Of a stretch of DNA of 64,000 nt, positions 19,008-27,498 are shown one piece after another. The DNA comes from Flavobacterium sp. LC2016-12. Lineage in GTDB: Bacteria > Bacteroidota > Bacteroidia > Flavobacteriales > Flavobacteriaceae. The stretch spans positions 124,001 through 188,000 of the forward strand of contig NZ_JADKPT010000009.1 of NCBI RefSeq assembly GCF_015351595.1. The letters are read 5' to 3'. How positions within the stretch are numbered: the first letter of the stretch is position 1; every line of letters begins with the position of its first letter. Below the pieces are notes generated by a model, which was not told the DNA's origin, did not search any database, and worked only from the letters and a program-made list of their open reading frames with translations. The position numbers and the translations under genes are program-made.

Positions 19008-19157
19008 TTAATTTTTTGCTATTATAAATATTGAAATTATGTGTTGTTCTGAATTATTACCTTCGAAGGTATAACTTTTTATGGGTTTTTGTTTTCTGAG
19101 AACAGGATGAAGAACCCTATAAGTTTCTTTTGAAGACATTTCTTTAATTTGAATCAT
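19008..19157 (-). pseudogene. Remnant of a GNAT N-acetyltransferase N-terminus
   Basis: A 49-codon minus-strand frame from the ATG at 19157 to a TAA at 19008. The product starts MIQIKEMSSKETYRVLHPVL and continues RKQKPIKSYTFEGN. I recall this HPVLR..KP....F.G pattern as the N-terminus of a Flavobacterium GNAT family protein, in which a further ~100 residues with the acetyl-CoA site follow. Here the frame ends after ISIFIIAKN, and the downstream bases hold no continuation I could see. Probably a decayed gene; it may alternatively be a small real protein. It was read directly from the sequence. Confidence 0.5.
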
Positions 19158-19249
19158 AATTTATGAAAAATAATTACGTGTATAACTTTTTAGTTTTAAA
19201 TAGGTTATAAGAAAATGTTGTTTTTTATTCATTTTTTTTGAAAAAAAGC

Positions 19250-19281
19250 TTGTTTTGAACTGAACTTATTTTTTATATTTG
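19250..19281 (+). promoter_or_regulatory. Promoter of the first tRNA-Gly gene
   Basis: TTG at 19250-19252, a 21-base spacer and TATATTTG at 19274-19281, followed by CACC. The spacing is within the usual range and the tRNA begins 11 bases after the box. Confidence 0.65.
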
Positions 19282-19291
19282 CACCAGTAAT

Positions 19292-19364
<73 letters not shown>

Positions 19365-19366
19365 CT

Positions 19367-19400
19367 AAAAAAACCGGAACTTCAGTGTTTCGGTTTTTTT
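19367..19400 (+). terminator. Terminator after first tRNA-Gly
   Basis: ACCGGAAC, loop TTCA, then GTTTCGGT and a run of seven T. It separates the two tRNA-Gly transcription units. Confidence 0.8.
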
Positions 19401-19451
19401 ATCAAAGTTAAATAATTATTGATTTTTATTTTTTTAAATGATTTAATTATT

Positions 19452-19459
19452 TATATTTG
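19452..19459 (+). promoter_or_regulatory. Putative -7 box of the second tRNA-Gly gene
   Basis: TATATTTG then CACC, the same box and following bases as upstream of the first tRNA-Gly copy. No clear -33 TTG at the normal distance. Confidence 0.55.
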
Positions 19460-19471
19460 CACCCTGTTAAT

Positions 19472-19544
<73 letters not shown>

Positions 19545-19549
19545 CTTCA

Positions 19550-19580
19550 AAATCCTCAAACAATTTGTTTGGGGATTTTT
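19550..19580 (+). terminator. Terminator after second tRNA-Gly
   Basis: Stem AATCCTCAAAC / GTTTGGGGATT with loop AATTT-like bases, followed by a T run. Different sequence from the first terminator. Confidence 0.75.
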
Positions 19581-19598
19581 GCTTTAGACTAATAGTGT

Positions 19599-19652
19599 AA
19601 ATTCCAAATTCCAATCTTTCTGAAATATTTTTAAAATTGGAAATTGGAATTT
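19599..19652. repeat. ATTCCAAATTCCAA palindrome, copy 1
   Basis: AAATTCCAAATTCCAAT at 19599-19615 faces ATTGGAAATTGGAATTT at 19636-19652. It lies between the tRNA terminator and the 3' end of pepE. One of four copies of this inverted repeat family in the window. Confidence 0.8.
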
Positions 19653-19666
19653 AAAATATTGGGATT

Positions 19667-20374
19667 TTATTTTAAGAAGCTAAGATCACTTTCTGTTTCT
19701 AATTCTGTCGGATCTTGGTTTTGTTTGAACAAACGGGCCGTCAAACTTCCTCTTAAGGTGATTTTATCGCCTTTTACGTCTAGCCAGTTTCCTTCTCTCA
19801 AACCTAAAACCGGAATTGCATTAAAAGCATGAAACTCCTTGATTCTTGTTTCGCGTGTTTCTCCCATATGTTTTGATTGTAAATCCGGATCTAAATAATG
19901 TGGATTCAAATTAAAAGGAATTAATCCTAAAGTTTGAAAACTTGGCGGATAAACAATTGGCATGTCATTGGTTGTTTGCATTGATAAACCGCAAATATTG
20001 CTTCCTGCACTGGTTCCTAAATAAGGTGTCCCGTTTTTTACAGTTTCAGAAAGAAGCTGCATAACATTGTGTTTATATAGTTGAGTGACCAATAAAAAAG
20101 TATTTCCGCCGCCTGTAAATATTCCTTCTGCATTTTTTATCGCTTCAGCAGAATTTTCGAACTCATGAATTCCTTTTACTGAAATGTTAATTGTTGCAAA
20201 TGCATATGCTGCTTTTTCAGTATACTCGTTATGTGAGATTCCTCCGGGACGTGCGAAAGGAATAAATAAGATGCTTTTACAATTTTTAAAATGCTCTTTT
20301 AAAGTAGGTAATAAATACTCTAAATAACTGCCTTCGTGAAGGGTAGAGGTGCTTGCAATAATGATGCTTTTCAT
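19667..20374 (-). CDS. pepE: Dipeptidase E (peptidase family S51)
   Basis: A 235-residue cytosolic serine peptidase that hydrolyses N-terminal aspartyl dipeptides. The chosen ATG at 20374 (MKSIIIASTST) aligns with the E. coli start; an upstream ATG at 20389 adds five residues. The nucleophile lies in LGTSAGSN (Ser about 122). Other family segments are FIPFARPGG, IFTGGGNTF and LIPFNLNPHY. The final residues are poorly conserved. Single gene, with the ATTCCAA palindrome after its stop codon. Confidence 0.9.
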   Translation of the reverse strand: MKSIIIASTSTLHEGSYLEYLLPTLKEHFKNCKSILFIPFARPGGISHNEYTEKAAYAFATINISVKGIHEFENSAEAIKNAEGIFTGGGNTFLLVTQLYKHNVMQLLSETVKNGTPYLGTSAGSNICGLSMQTTNDMPIVYPPSFQTLGLIPFNLNPHYLDPDLQSKHMGETRETRIKEFHAFNAIPVLGLREGNWLDVKGDKITLRGSLTARLFKQNQDPTELETESDLSFLK

Positions 20375-20536
20375 AAATTTTGTACTCAAATTGTTTAGGT
20401 TAAAGGTATTAAAAACTCTTTTTTGAGACTAGAAAATCAGAGTTTAATTAACATATTTTTACCAAGCCGTTAATACTAATTTTGGAACACATTAAGATAT
20501 TTTTACACTTTTAGGAATAATTTTAATTTTTTCATT

Positions 20537-21292
20537 TTGATCAACAAAGTTTTATGCATTTTGGTTGTTGTTTTGAGTCACACTGCATGGTCTCAGGATG
20601 AAGATCGTGCTGCTGTCAATGGTAAAATCGTTTCGAATACAAATGATTTGGAAGGTGTTTATGTGGTAAATGCACAAACTGAAGTTATGGTGACAACGGC
20701 TGCTGATGGATCTTTTTCGATAATGGCTAAACCGGGCGACACACTTGTTTTTTCTTCTATTCAATTTAAAGAAAATCGGGTTTTGCTAACCAATGAAAAC
20801 TTTACGGATCTTAATTTTATTGTAAAGCTAAGTTTGGTAATGCATCAATTGCAGGAAGTTATCGTAAGACGATATGATAATATTAATGCTGTGTCTTTAG
20901 GAATTGTTCCTTCAAATCAAAAAACATATACGGAAGCAGAAAGAAAGTTAAGAACTGCTACAGATTTAGATGCTCATGTTGGATTGGGAGGATCTATTTC
21001 TTTAGATCCTATATTAAATGTTTTTTCTGGACGTTCTGCAATGCTTAAAAAAGAAGTGGCTGTTGAAAAAAAGGAATTTTTCATGAAACTTTTAGAGAAT
21101 ATGTTTAGTCTGGATCATTTTGTGAACCGATTGAAAATTCCGAGTGAGTATGTGAAAGGATTTGAATATTATGCTGTAGAAAATGATAGGTTTACGGTCA
21201 TTTTAAATTCCAAAAATAAAACTTCAACAGAATTCTTATTAGCTGAATTGGCAGTTAAATACAAGGAAATATTGGCTAATGAAAACAAGTAA
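20537..21292 (+). CDS. Secreted protein with CarboxypepD-regulatory-like domain, paralogue 1
   Basis: 251 residues from a TTG start, signal peptide MINKVLCILVVVLSHTAWSQ. Residues 25-115 resemble the carboxypeptidase-regulatory-like beta-sandwich found at the N-terminus of TonB-dependent receptors (GKIVSNTNDLEGVYVVN, DGSFSIMAKPGDTLVFSS). The C-terminal part has LGIVPSNQKTYTEAERKL, SGRSAMLKKEV and LNSKNKT, all shared with the next gene. No receptor barrel follows, so these are stand-alone small exported proteins. Function unknown. First of a four-gene overlapping operon, with the next ORF overlapping by 14 bases. Confidence 0.85.
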   Translation: MINKVLCILVVVLSHTAWSQDEDRAAVNGKIVSNTNDLEGVYVVNAQTEVMVTTAADGSFSIMAKPGDTLVFSSIQFKENRVLLTNENFTDLNFIVKLSLVMHQLQEVIVRRYDNINAVSLGIVPSNQKTYTEAERKLRTATDLDAHVGLGGSISLDPILNVFSGRSAMLKKEVAVEKKEFFMKLLENMFSLDHFVNRLKIPSEYVKGFEYYAVENDRFTVILNSKNKTSTEFLLAELAVKYKEILANENK

Positions 21293-22004
21293 AATTTTAT
21301 TAATTCTATTTTTAATAATGGCTCAAATTTCATTTGGACAAACTTCTGGGGTCAAAGAAATTTTAGGGCAGGTATTTGAGCAGTCCTCTTCAGTTGAAGG
21401 CGTTAATATCATCAATAATAATACACAAATTACAGCTGTTACAGATGAAAACGGAATGTTTTCCATTGTTGTGAAAGAAGGCGATGTTTTGGTTTTCTCT
21501 TCTGTTAACCTGGAGCCTTTAAAACTTAGAATTACGGCAGAAAATTTGACTTCTTCTGTAATTCAAATAAAGATGACTGCAAAACAGATAGAGCTGAAAG
21601 AGGTTGTTGTAAATGACAACGCAGGTATTACAGCCGAAAATCTCGGAATTGTTCCACATGGTCAAAAGACATATACACCTGCCGAAAGAAAATTATATAC
21701 AGCCAAATCTACTTCCATTGATAAAATAATAAATGGAATTTCCGGGCGCACGGCGATGCTGAAAAAAGAAGTAAAAGTAGAGAAGAAAGAGATGCTTTTT
21801 AGAAAGCTGGAATATCTTTTTGATGACAATTATTATACAGAAAGATTAAGGATTTCGTTGGAAGATATTAAAGGATTTCAATTATATTGTGTAGAGGATT
21901 CTGAATTTGCCGTATCTTTGAATAGTAAAAACAAAACAATGAGTATGTTTTTAATAACTGAATTAGCCAGAAAATATCTTAAAATCCTCGAAAATGAAAA
22001 ATAG
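21279..22004 (+). CDS. Secreted CarboxypepD-regulatory-like protein, paralogue 2
   Basis: 241 residues, signal peptide MKTSKILLILFLIMAQISFGQ. It is clearly homologous to paralogue 1: ILGQVFEQSSSVEGVNI, DENGMFSIVVKEGDVLVFSS, then LGIVPHGQKTYTPAERKL, SGRTAMLKKEV and LNSKNKT. Its first 14 bases overlap the end of the previous gene and its last 11 bases overlap the next one, so translation is likely coupled. Function unknown. Confidence 0.85.
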   Translation: MKTSKILLILFLIMAQISFGQTSGVKEILGQVFEQSSSVEGVNIINNNTQITAVTDENGMFSIVVKEGDVLVFSSVNLEPLKLRITAENLTSSVIQIKMTAKQIELKEVVVNDNAGITAENLGIVPHGQKTYTPAERKLYTAKSTSIDKIINGISGRTAMLKKEVKVEKKEMLFRKLEYLFDDNYYTERLRISLEDIKGFQLYCVEDSEFAVSLNSKNKTMSMFLITELARKYLKILENEK

Positions 22005-22755
22005 CCTAAGAGTACTCGTTTTGTGCCTGTTTTGTCAAATCTCATTCGGACAGAATGCAACAAGGAAGTCGTTACACGGACAAGTGACCAACACATCACT
22101 TGCAATCGAAAGCGGATATGTAATGAACATAAATGCCAATGTTAGAACTTTTATTGGTTCTGGCGGATTGTTTGATATCATGGCAAAGCCAAAAGATACT
22201 TTGCTGTTTACCGGAATGGCATTTCAATCTAAAAAGATTGTTTTAACTGAAAAAGATTGTGCCCAAATTCTTTTTACAGTTCCTCTGGATTTAGTAAATA
22301 ATCAGCTTAAAGAGGTTTTGGTGCATAAAGATTTTCAGGATAAAACACTTGAAGGCAGTTCTCAGAAAATAGTTGATATGCAGTTTGAAGATGACAAGCA
22401 ATCGACAGCAAAAAATAACGTAATGTATTCTGATCAGACAATTAAATACGGAACTGATTTTGTTCGAATTTTTAAGGATGTTAAGAAGCTTTTGCGTAAA
22501 AATGATGAGGTTCAGGAAGAAGTTATTAGTGATATTGCCTTCACAGCTTATGCGAAAGATAATTTTACTCCCGATTTTTTCAATAAAACATTGAATCTAA
22601 AAGATGATGAAGTAGAGTTGTTTTTAATGTATTGTTCAAATGACCCTGAATCAAAGCGATATTTAAAACCCGATGATAAATTTCAGTTAATCGATTTTAT
22701 GATTAACAAGAATAAAGATTTTAAGAATATTACTGTTTCTAAAAATGAAAAATAA
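21994..22755 (+). CDS. Secreted CarboxypepD-regulatory-like protein, paralogue 3
   Basis: 253 residues, signal peptide MKNSLRVLVLCLFCQISFGQ. The N-terminal domain matches paralogues 1 and 2 (LHGQVTNTSLAIESGYV, GGLFDIMAKPKDTLLFTGM, LVNNQLKEVLV). The C-terminal half has diverged and lacks the LGIVP and SGR.AMLKKE motifs, but the ends retain the same helix-rich style with VELFLMYCSND near the C-terminus. It overlaps the previous and next genes by 11 bases each. Confidence 0.8.
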   Translation: MKNSLRVLVLCLFCQISFGQNATRKSLHGQVTNTSLAIESGYVMNINANVRTFIGSGGLFDIMAKPKDTLLFTGMAFQSKKIVLTEKDCAQILFTVPLDLVNNQLKEVLVHKDFQDKTLEGSSQKIVDMQFEDDKQSTAKNNVMYSDQTIKYGTDFVRIFKDVKKLLRKNDEVQEEVISDIAFTAYAKDNFTPDFFNKTLNLKDDEVELFLMYCSNDPESKRYLKPDDKFQLIDFMINKNKDFKNITVSKNEK

Positions 22756-23251
22756 ATTGATTTACCCCTTAATAGGGGTATTATTTTTATCGTTATCCTC
22801 ATTTGCTTTTCATAAATTTTACATGGGTGTATTTCAGGTGAATTACGCTTCTGAAAAGAAAATGATTCAAATTACATCCCGTATTTTTATCGATGACCTG
22901 AATAACGGAATGGAGAAAAAATACCATAAAAAGACCTTTGTAGGGACAGAAAAGGAAACACCTGAAGATTTAGAGTTGTTTAAAAAATACCTTTCAGAAA
23001 ATTTTGTAATAAAAGTAAATGGTCAGTCAAAAGCAATTACTTTTTTGTCAAAAGAAATTGAGGCTGGTGATGTATTAGTTTGTTATTCGCGAATTAAGGA
23101 TGTTGAAAAATTTAAGACACTGGAAATTTTAAACACCATTTTAGTAGATTGGAATGCTGAACAGCAAAACATTACACATATTTCAGCATTCGGCACTAAA
23201 AAGAGTGTTCTTTTTACAGAATCTTCAAGGAAAGAAGTGTTAAAGTATTAA
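22745..23251 (+). CDS. DUF6702-like exported protein
   Basis: 168 residues, signal-like N-terminus (MKNKLIYPLIGVLFLSLSSFAF, then HKFYMGVFQVNY). I recognise the HKFY.....NY opening of the DUF6702 family, which in Flavobacteria is often placed just upstream of an M1 peptidase gene; here the peptidase follows after 67 bases. The body is an all-beta style with IQITSRIFIDDLN near residue 40. Role unknown. It overlaps paralogue 3 by 11 bases, tying the paralogue operon to this gene. Confidence 0.75.
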   Translation: MKNKLIYPLIGVLFLSLSSFAFHKFYMGVFQVNYASEKKMIQITSRIFIDDLNNGMEKKYHKKTFVGTEKETPEDLELFKKYLSENFVIKVNGQSKAITFLSKEIEAGDVLVCYSRIKDVEKFKTLEILNTILVDWNAEQQNITHISAFGTKKSVLFTESSRKEVLKY

Positions 23252-23318
23252 TGAAATGGATAAAATTATCATTTTAATTGTTATTTTCACACCCTGATAA
23301 AATTACCTATTACATTTT

Positions 23319-25562
23319 ATGAAAAAACTTTCATTATTATTAATTTTCCCTGCCTTATTAATGGCTCAGGAAAAAAATACCACAGTTGCCCCAAAACAAC
23401 AAGGTAAGTACGATACCAACAAATTCAGTCAAATGTATGATTTGCTGGCAACACCAAACATGTTTCGTACTGCTTCAGGAGCACCAGGTCCTGCCTATTA
23501 CCAACAACAGGCAGATTATAAAATTGATATCGAATTAGACGATAAAAATTCAAAATTAACAGGTTCTGAAGTTATTACATATTCAAACAATTCACCGGAT
23601 AGTTTAGAATATTTGTGGATCCAGTTAGATCAAAATCAGGCTAAAGCAAATACTCAGGCGCCATTGGCGGAGAGCGAAAAAATTAATCAGGTTTTACCGC
23701 TTGATGGTTTTTCTAGTAAATATTTGAAAAAAGATTTAGAGCGCGGTTTCAACATCGAACAGGTAAAAGACGCAAAAGGAAATCCAATGTCATATACGAT
23801 CAACGAAACGATGATGCGTATTAATTTAGCCACTCCTTTAAAACCAGGTGAAAAAATTTCTTTAGCTATTAAATGGTGGTACAACATCAATAACTATAGA
23901 AAAGAAGGCGGACGTTCTGGTTATGAATTTTTCGAAAAAGACGGAAATAAATTATATGTAATCGCGCAATTCTACCCAAGAATGGCAGTTTACAACGATG
24001 TTGAAGGATGGCAAAATATGCAATTCTGGGGAAGTGGAGAGTTTGCTCTTCCTTTCGGAAACTTCGATGTAAATATTACGGTTCCTGCCGATCATGTTAT
24101 TGATGCAACAGGAGAATTAACAAACAGAAGTGAAGTTTTTACTGCAGAACAGGTAAAACGTTACGAACAGGCTCAGAAATCATTTGATAAACCTGTGGTA
24201 ATTGTTACACAGGCTGAAGCAGAAGCGGCTGAAAAAGGGTTTTCTGAAAAGAAAAAAACATGGAAATTTAGTGCTAAAAATGTACGTGATTTCGGTATTG
24301 CTTCTTCTAGAAAATTCATTTACGATGCAATGGCTGTAAAATTGGGTGGTAAAATTGTTATGGCAGAATCTGTTTATCCTAAAGAAGCAAATCCGCTTTG
24401 GGGAGAAACGTCTACGATGACAGTGGCTCATACTTTAAAAAGTTATTCTTCTCATACATTTGATTATCCATATCCAAAAGCGGTTTCAGTTTCAGCTGAA
24501 GATCAGGGAATGGAATATCCAATGATTTGCTGGAATTTTGGTCGTCCTGATGAAAATGGAGTTACAAGCAAAGAAGTTAAAAACGGAATGATTGGTGTTG
24601 TAATTCATGAAGTAGGACACACTTTCTTCCCGATGATTGTAAACTCTGACGAACGTCAATGGACTTGGATGGATGAAGGTTTAAATTCATTTTTAGAATA
24701 TTTGGCAGAACAAGAGTTAGATCCAACTTTCCCGTCAAGACGTGGGCCTGCAAAAAACATTGTTCCTTATATGAGTGGCGATCAAAAGTTTTTAGAGCCA
24801 ATTATGTCGAACTCTGAAACAATCGCGCAGTTTGGAAATAATGCTTACGGAAAACCAGCTACAGGTCTTAATATTTTAAGAGAAGTAGTAATGGGGAAAG
24901 AATTATTTGATTATGCATTCAGAACTTATGCAAACAGATGGAAGTTCAAACATCCAACTCCGGAAGATTTCTTCAGAACTATGGAAGATGCTTCTGCAGT
25001 AGATTTAGATTGGTTTTTCAGAGGATGGTTTTATTCAACTGATTTCGTAGATATCGGAATCAAAGATGTAAAACAATATTATGTTTCTGATACTCCAACA
25101 GCCGATTTAAAAGATGTCAAAGTTAGGAAAGGACGTTTTGGATTAGATAAAGGCCCATTCGTTTATTTGGTTGCAAGCGATAATGCAGAAGTTAATGCTT
25201 CAAAGAAAAAAGCTTTGAAAGTTGATGATGTAAAATTATTGGCTGATTACGTAAACCAAAGCTTTACTGCTGAAGAAAAAGCAGGTTTAAAATCACCTAA
25301 ATATTTCTACGAAGTAGAGTTTAATAAACCAGGCGGAATGATTATGCCAATTTTGGTTGAGATCACTTACGAAGATGGTTCTAAACAAAACTTCCAGTAT
25401 CCGGCTCAAATTTGGAGAAAAAATAATGAAACAGCTAAGAAAGTTTACGCAACTGAAAAAGCAATCAAAAGCATACAGATAGATCCAAAATTAATGACAG
25501 CTGATATTGATGTGACCAACAACTCTTGGCCAAAAGTAGAAGAAAAGTCAAAATTTGATTAA
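23319..25562 (+). CDS. M1 family zinc metallopeptidase
   Basis: A 747-residue exported aminopeptidase (signal MKKLSLLLIFPALLMAQ). The zinc site HEVGHTFFPM with the downstream Glu in MDEGLNSFLE is complete, near residues 440-460; the glycine/Glu recognition motif (GMEYP, GAMEN variant) precedes it near 390. Downstream RWKFKHPTPEDFFRTMED fits the family. Typical of Bacteroidetes exported M1 peptidases that remove N-terminal residues from peptides in the periplasm or outside. Its last 40 residues contain no CTD secretion signal. Likely co-expressed with the DUF6702 gene 67 bases upstream. Confidence 0.93.
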   Translation: MKKLSLLLIFPALLMAQEKNTTVAPKQQGKYDTNKFSQMYDLLATPNMFRTASGAPGPAYYQQQADYKIDIELDDKNSKLTGSEVITYSNNSPDSLEYLWIQLDQNQAKANTQAPLAESEKINQVLPLDGFSSKYLKKDLERGFNIEQVKDAKGNPMSYTINETMMRINLATPLKPGEKISLAIKWWYNINNYRKEGGRSGYEFFEKDGNKLYVIAQFYPRMAVYNDVEGWQNMQFWGSGEFALPFGNFDVNITVPADHVIDATGELTNRSEVFTAEQVKRYEQAQKSFDKPVVIVTQAEAEAAEKGFSEKKKTWKFSAKNVRDFGIASSRKFIYDAMAVKLGGKIVMAESVYPKEANPLWGETSTMTVAHTLKSYSSHTFDYPYPKAVSVSAEDQGMEYPMICWNFGRPDENGVTSKEVKNGMIGVVIHEVGHTFFPMIVNSDERQWTWMDEGLNSFLEYLAEQELDPTFPSRRGPAKNIVPYMSGDQKFLEPIMSNSETIAQFGNNAYGKPATGLNILREVVMGKELFDYAFRTYANRWKFKHPTPEDFFRTMEDASAVDLDWFFRGWFYSTDFVDIGIKDVKQYYVSDTPTADLKDVKVRKGRFGLDKGPFVYLVASDNAEVNASKKKALKVDDVKLLADYVNQSFTAEEKAGLKSPKYFYEVEFNKPGGMIMPILVEITYEDGSKQNFQYPAQIWRKNNETAKKVYATEKAIKSIQIDPKLMTADIDVTNNSWPKVEEKSKFD

Positions 25563-25572
25563 GAATAAAACT

Positions 25573-25603
25573 AAAAAAGACTCTGAAAAGAGTCTTTTTT
25601 TTT
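25573..25603 (+). terminator. Terminator after the M1 peptidase gene
   Basis: AAAAAGACTCT, loop GAAA, AGAGTCTTTTT and a further T run. It begins 10 bases after the peptidase stop. Confidence 0.9.
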
Positions 25604-25638
25604 AAGTAAATTTTAAAACAGTCGGCTACAAAATTTAA

Positions 25639-25646
25639 TATCTTTG
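25639..25646 (+). promoter_or_regulatory. Putative -7 box of tatA promoter
   Basis: TATCTTTG then TGG at 25639-25646, 21 bases before the ATG at 25668. A -33 TTG at the usual distance is not clear. Confidence 0.5.
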
Positions 25647-25667
25647 TGGCACATAAAAATATAAGAT

Positions 25668-26027
25668 ATGTTTGGTATAGGAGGAGGAGAATTAGTTTTC
25701 ATACTGTTTATAGTACTTATGCTTTTTGGTTCTGACAAAGTGCCTGAAATCGCTCGTACAATGGGAAAAGCTATGGCGCAATTAAAAAACGCGACCAACG
25801 ATATTAAAAGCGAAATTCAAAAAGGAGCAGAGGCTAATGGCCTTGATACAAAAGCTCTTACGGATATCACCGGTAATATCAACGCCCAGATTAACGATGC
25901 AAAAACTAATTTATTAGGCGATACCACTAACTTGACCGGTAATCTGTTAGGCGATACCGCTACAGAAATCGACAAAGTAAAAGAAGATATCGACACAATC
26001 TCCGGACCTGTAAAACGCCAAATGTAA
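25668..26027 (+). CDS. tatA: Sec-independent translocase subunit, TatA/TatB type
   Basis: A 119-residue small membrane protein of the twin-arginine translocation system. The N-terminus (FGIGGGELVFILFIVLMLFG) is the single membrane helix, followed by SDKVPEIARTMGKAM, the amphipathic helix. The C-terminal tail holds two near-identical runs (NLLGDTTNLTG, NLLGDTATEID) in a row, unlike E. coli. The TatA versus TatB distinction cannot be made with certainty. TatC is not in this window. The pap2 gene starts two bases after its stop. Confidence 0.85.
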   Translation: MFGIGGGELVFILFIVLMLFGSDKVPEIARTMGKAMAQLKNATNDIKSEIQKGAEANGLDTKALTDITGNINAQINDAKTNLLGDTTNLTGNLLGDTATEIDKVKEDIDTISGPVKRQM

Positions 26028-26029
26028 TT

Positions 26030-26593
26030 ATGCTTGAAAAAATACAAGAATTAGATACCAATCTCTTAGTGTATCTTAATGGATTAGGTTCTGAAACTTA
26101 TGATAACCTTTGGCTGATTATCACCAATCAATTGTATTGGACACCATTTTTTCTATTCCTGTTTTATCTTATCTATAAAAAGATAGGTATAAAACAAACC
26201 TTGTATGTACTTCTCTTCATTGCGGTATTAATCGCTTTTACAGATCAGACTTGTAATTTATTCAAACATACTTTTCAACGTTTGCGTCCTTGTAATAATC
26301 CTGATTTTAAATCAATTATACGAATTGTTCAGGTTAGAACTTCGTATAGTTTTTTCTCTGGTCATGCAGCAAATACGATGGCAGTAGCAACATTTTTATT
26401 CTTAGTACTAAGAAGTAAATTCAAGTATTTGGGATTCTTGTTTTTATGGCCATTAATCTTCGCTTATAGCCGAATTTATTTAGGGTTGCATTACCCTGGA
26501 GATATTCTTACCGGTTACTTCTTCGGGGCTGTTTTTGGATCACTGCTGTTTTTGGTTTATCGAAAACTAAAACCTTTATATTTTCCAGAATAA
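26030..26593 (+). CDS. PAP2 family membrane phosphatase
   Basis: 187 residues with about six membrane helices. The three PAP2 signature motifs are all present: KHTFQRLRP (motif 1), SFFSGHA (motif 2, His), SRIYLGLHYPGD (motif 3, His and Asp). Such enzymes dephosphorylate lipid phosphates such as undecaprenyl pyrophosphate or phosphatidic acid; a recycling role for undecaprenyl carrier would fit a cell-wall function but cannot be proved here. Two bases after tatA, so co-transcribed. Confidence 0.9.
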   Translation: MLEKIQELDTNLLVYLNGLGSETYDNLWLIITNQLYWTPFFLFLFYLIYKKIGIKQTLYVLLFIAVLIAFTDQTCNLFKHTFQRLRPCNNPDFKSIIRIVQVRTSYSFFSGHAANTMAVATFLFLVLRSKFKYLGFLFLWPLIFAYSRIYLGLHYPGDILTGYFFGAVFGSLLFLVYRKLKPLYFPE

Positions 26594-26599
26594 TTTTTA

Positions 26600-26684
26600 G
26601 GAGCTATTCCGGCTGTCCGCTATATCTTTTCCTGGCTAAAGGAGCCAGAAAAAGGATACCGCTTCCATCCGGGCTAGGGCACTC
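26600..26684. repeat. Structured intergenic repeat, flavobacterial type
   Basis: An 85-base element with an internal imperfect hairpin: TATCTTTTCCTGGCT pairs with AGCCAGAAAAAGGATA (one bulge), and the ends carry GGAGCTATTCCGG and CCGGGCTAGGGC. It is distinctly richer in G and C than its surroundings, lies after pap2, and resembles a repeat I know from Flavobacterium intergenic DNA. Could be a REP-like element or a transcribed structured RNA. Confidence 0.6.
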
Positions 26685-26700
26685 ATTTTCAAAAGATGTT

Positions 26701-27423
26701 TCAGTTATTAAGAATCATTTTCTCACTCCATTCCAATCCATCTGGAAGAACTTGGTTGCTAAATTCAATATGAATAACTCTTCGTCTTTGATTATTAGTA
26801 GTTTTGTTCGAAGCGTGAACTAGTAAAGGTTTCATTATCATAATTCCACCTTTCTCAACTTCGCAAATGCTTTCATTTTCAATTTCCAGGTTTTCAACTC
26901 TGAAAATTCCTTTTGAATGCGAATTGTTGATCACTTTTAAAGCACCGTTATCTTTTGTGGTAGTATCAAGATGAATTCTGATAGTGAAATTGTTTTCCAG
27001 AATTTCCTTTGGAGGCTGAACCGCAAACTGATTTTGTTTTATGGTCCAGTTTTCAAAGTTTTCGATTTCGATTTTCTTGTCAACCGAAATCGTTAAATCC
27101 TGATGATAAGCCACAAACCAATTAGATTTTTCAGGTTTATCAAAATAGATGGATTTGGTTATAAAGTAACCTTCTCCAAAAGTAGCTTCAATAACATCTT
27201 TTAAATTTTGATTGAAGATATAAGGTAAAGTTTCAGGGATTTCTTTATGAAATTGTCTAATAGCAAATAAATCCTGGGATTTTCTAAAAGTAGCAGTATC
27301 CGATTTGTTTTCCGTATTATTCTCAATTAACGAAATCAGTTTCTCGATTTCATTTTTAGTATAAACAGCATTTATTATTGTAAAACCTTCAGTGTCTATT
27401 TCGTTTAGAGAATTCATTTTCAA
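26701..27423 (-). CDS. Phytanoyl-CoA dioxygenase family protein
   Basis: A 240-residue Fe(II)/2-oxoglutarate dioxygenase of the PhyH family. The iron ligands are visible: AYHQDLTI (H.D facial pair) and VHASNKT (distal His), followed by RRVIHIEFS with the 2-oxoglutarate-binding Arg. Substrate cannot be inferred; many bacterial members act on hydroxylatable amino acids or lipids. Single minus-strand gene convergent with pap2; no clear pathway partners. Confidence 0.88.
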   Translation of the reverse strand: MKMNSLNEIDTEGFTIINAVYTKNEIEKLISLIENNTENKSDTATFRKSQDLFAIRQFHKEIPETLPYIFNQNLKDVIEATFGEGYFITKSIYFDKPEKSNWFVAYHQDLTISVDKKIEIENFENWTIKQNQFAVQPPKEILENNFTIRIHLDTTTKDNGALKVINNSHSKGIFRVENLEIENESICEVEKGGIMIMKPLLVHASNKTTNNQRRRVIHIEFSNQVLPDGLEWSEKMILNN

Positions 27424-27498
27424 ATCAAATTTTATATAATTACAGATTCTAAAAAAAAAACTTAGTCCCTCAGGATCTTAGAATCTCAGAACCTTTTT

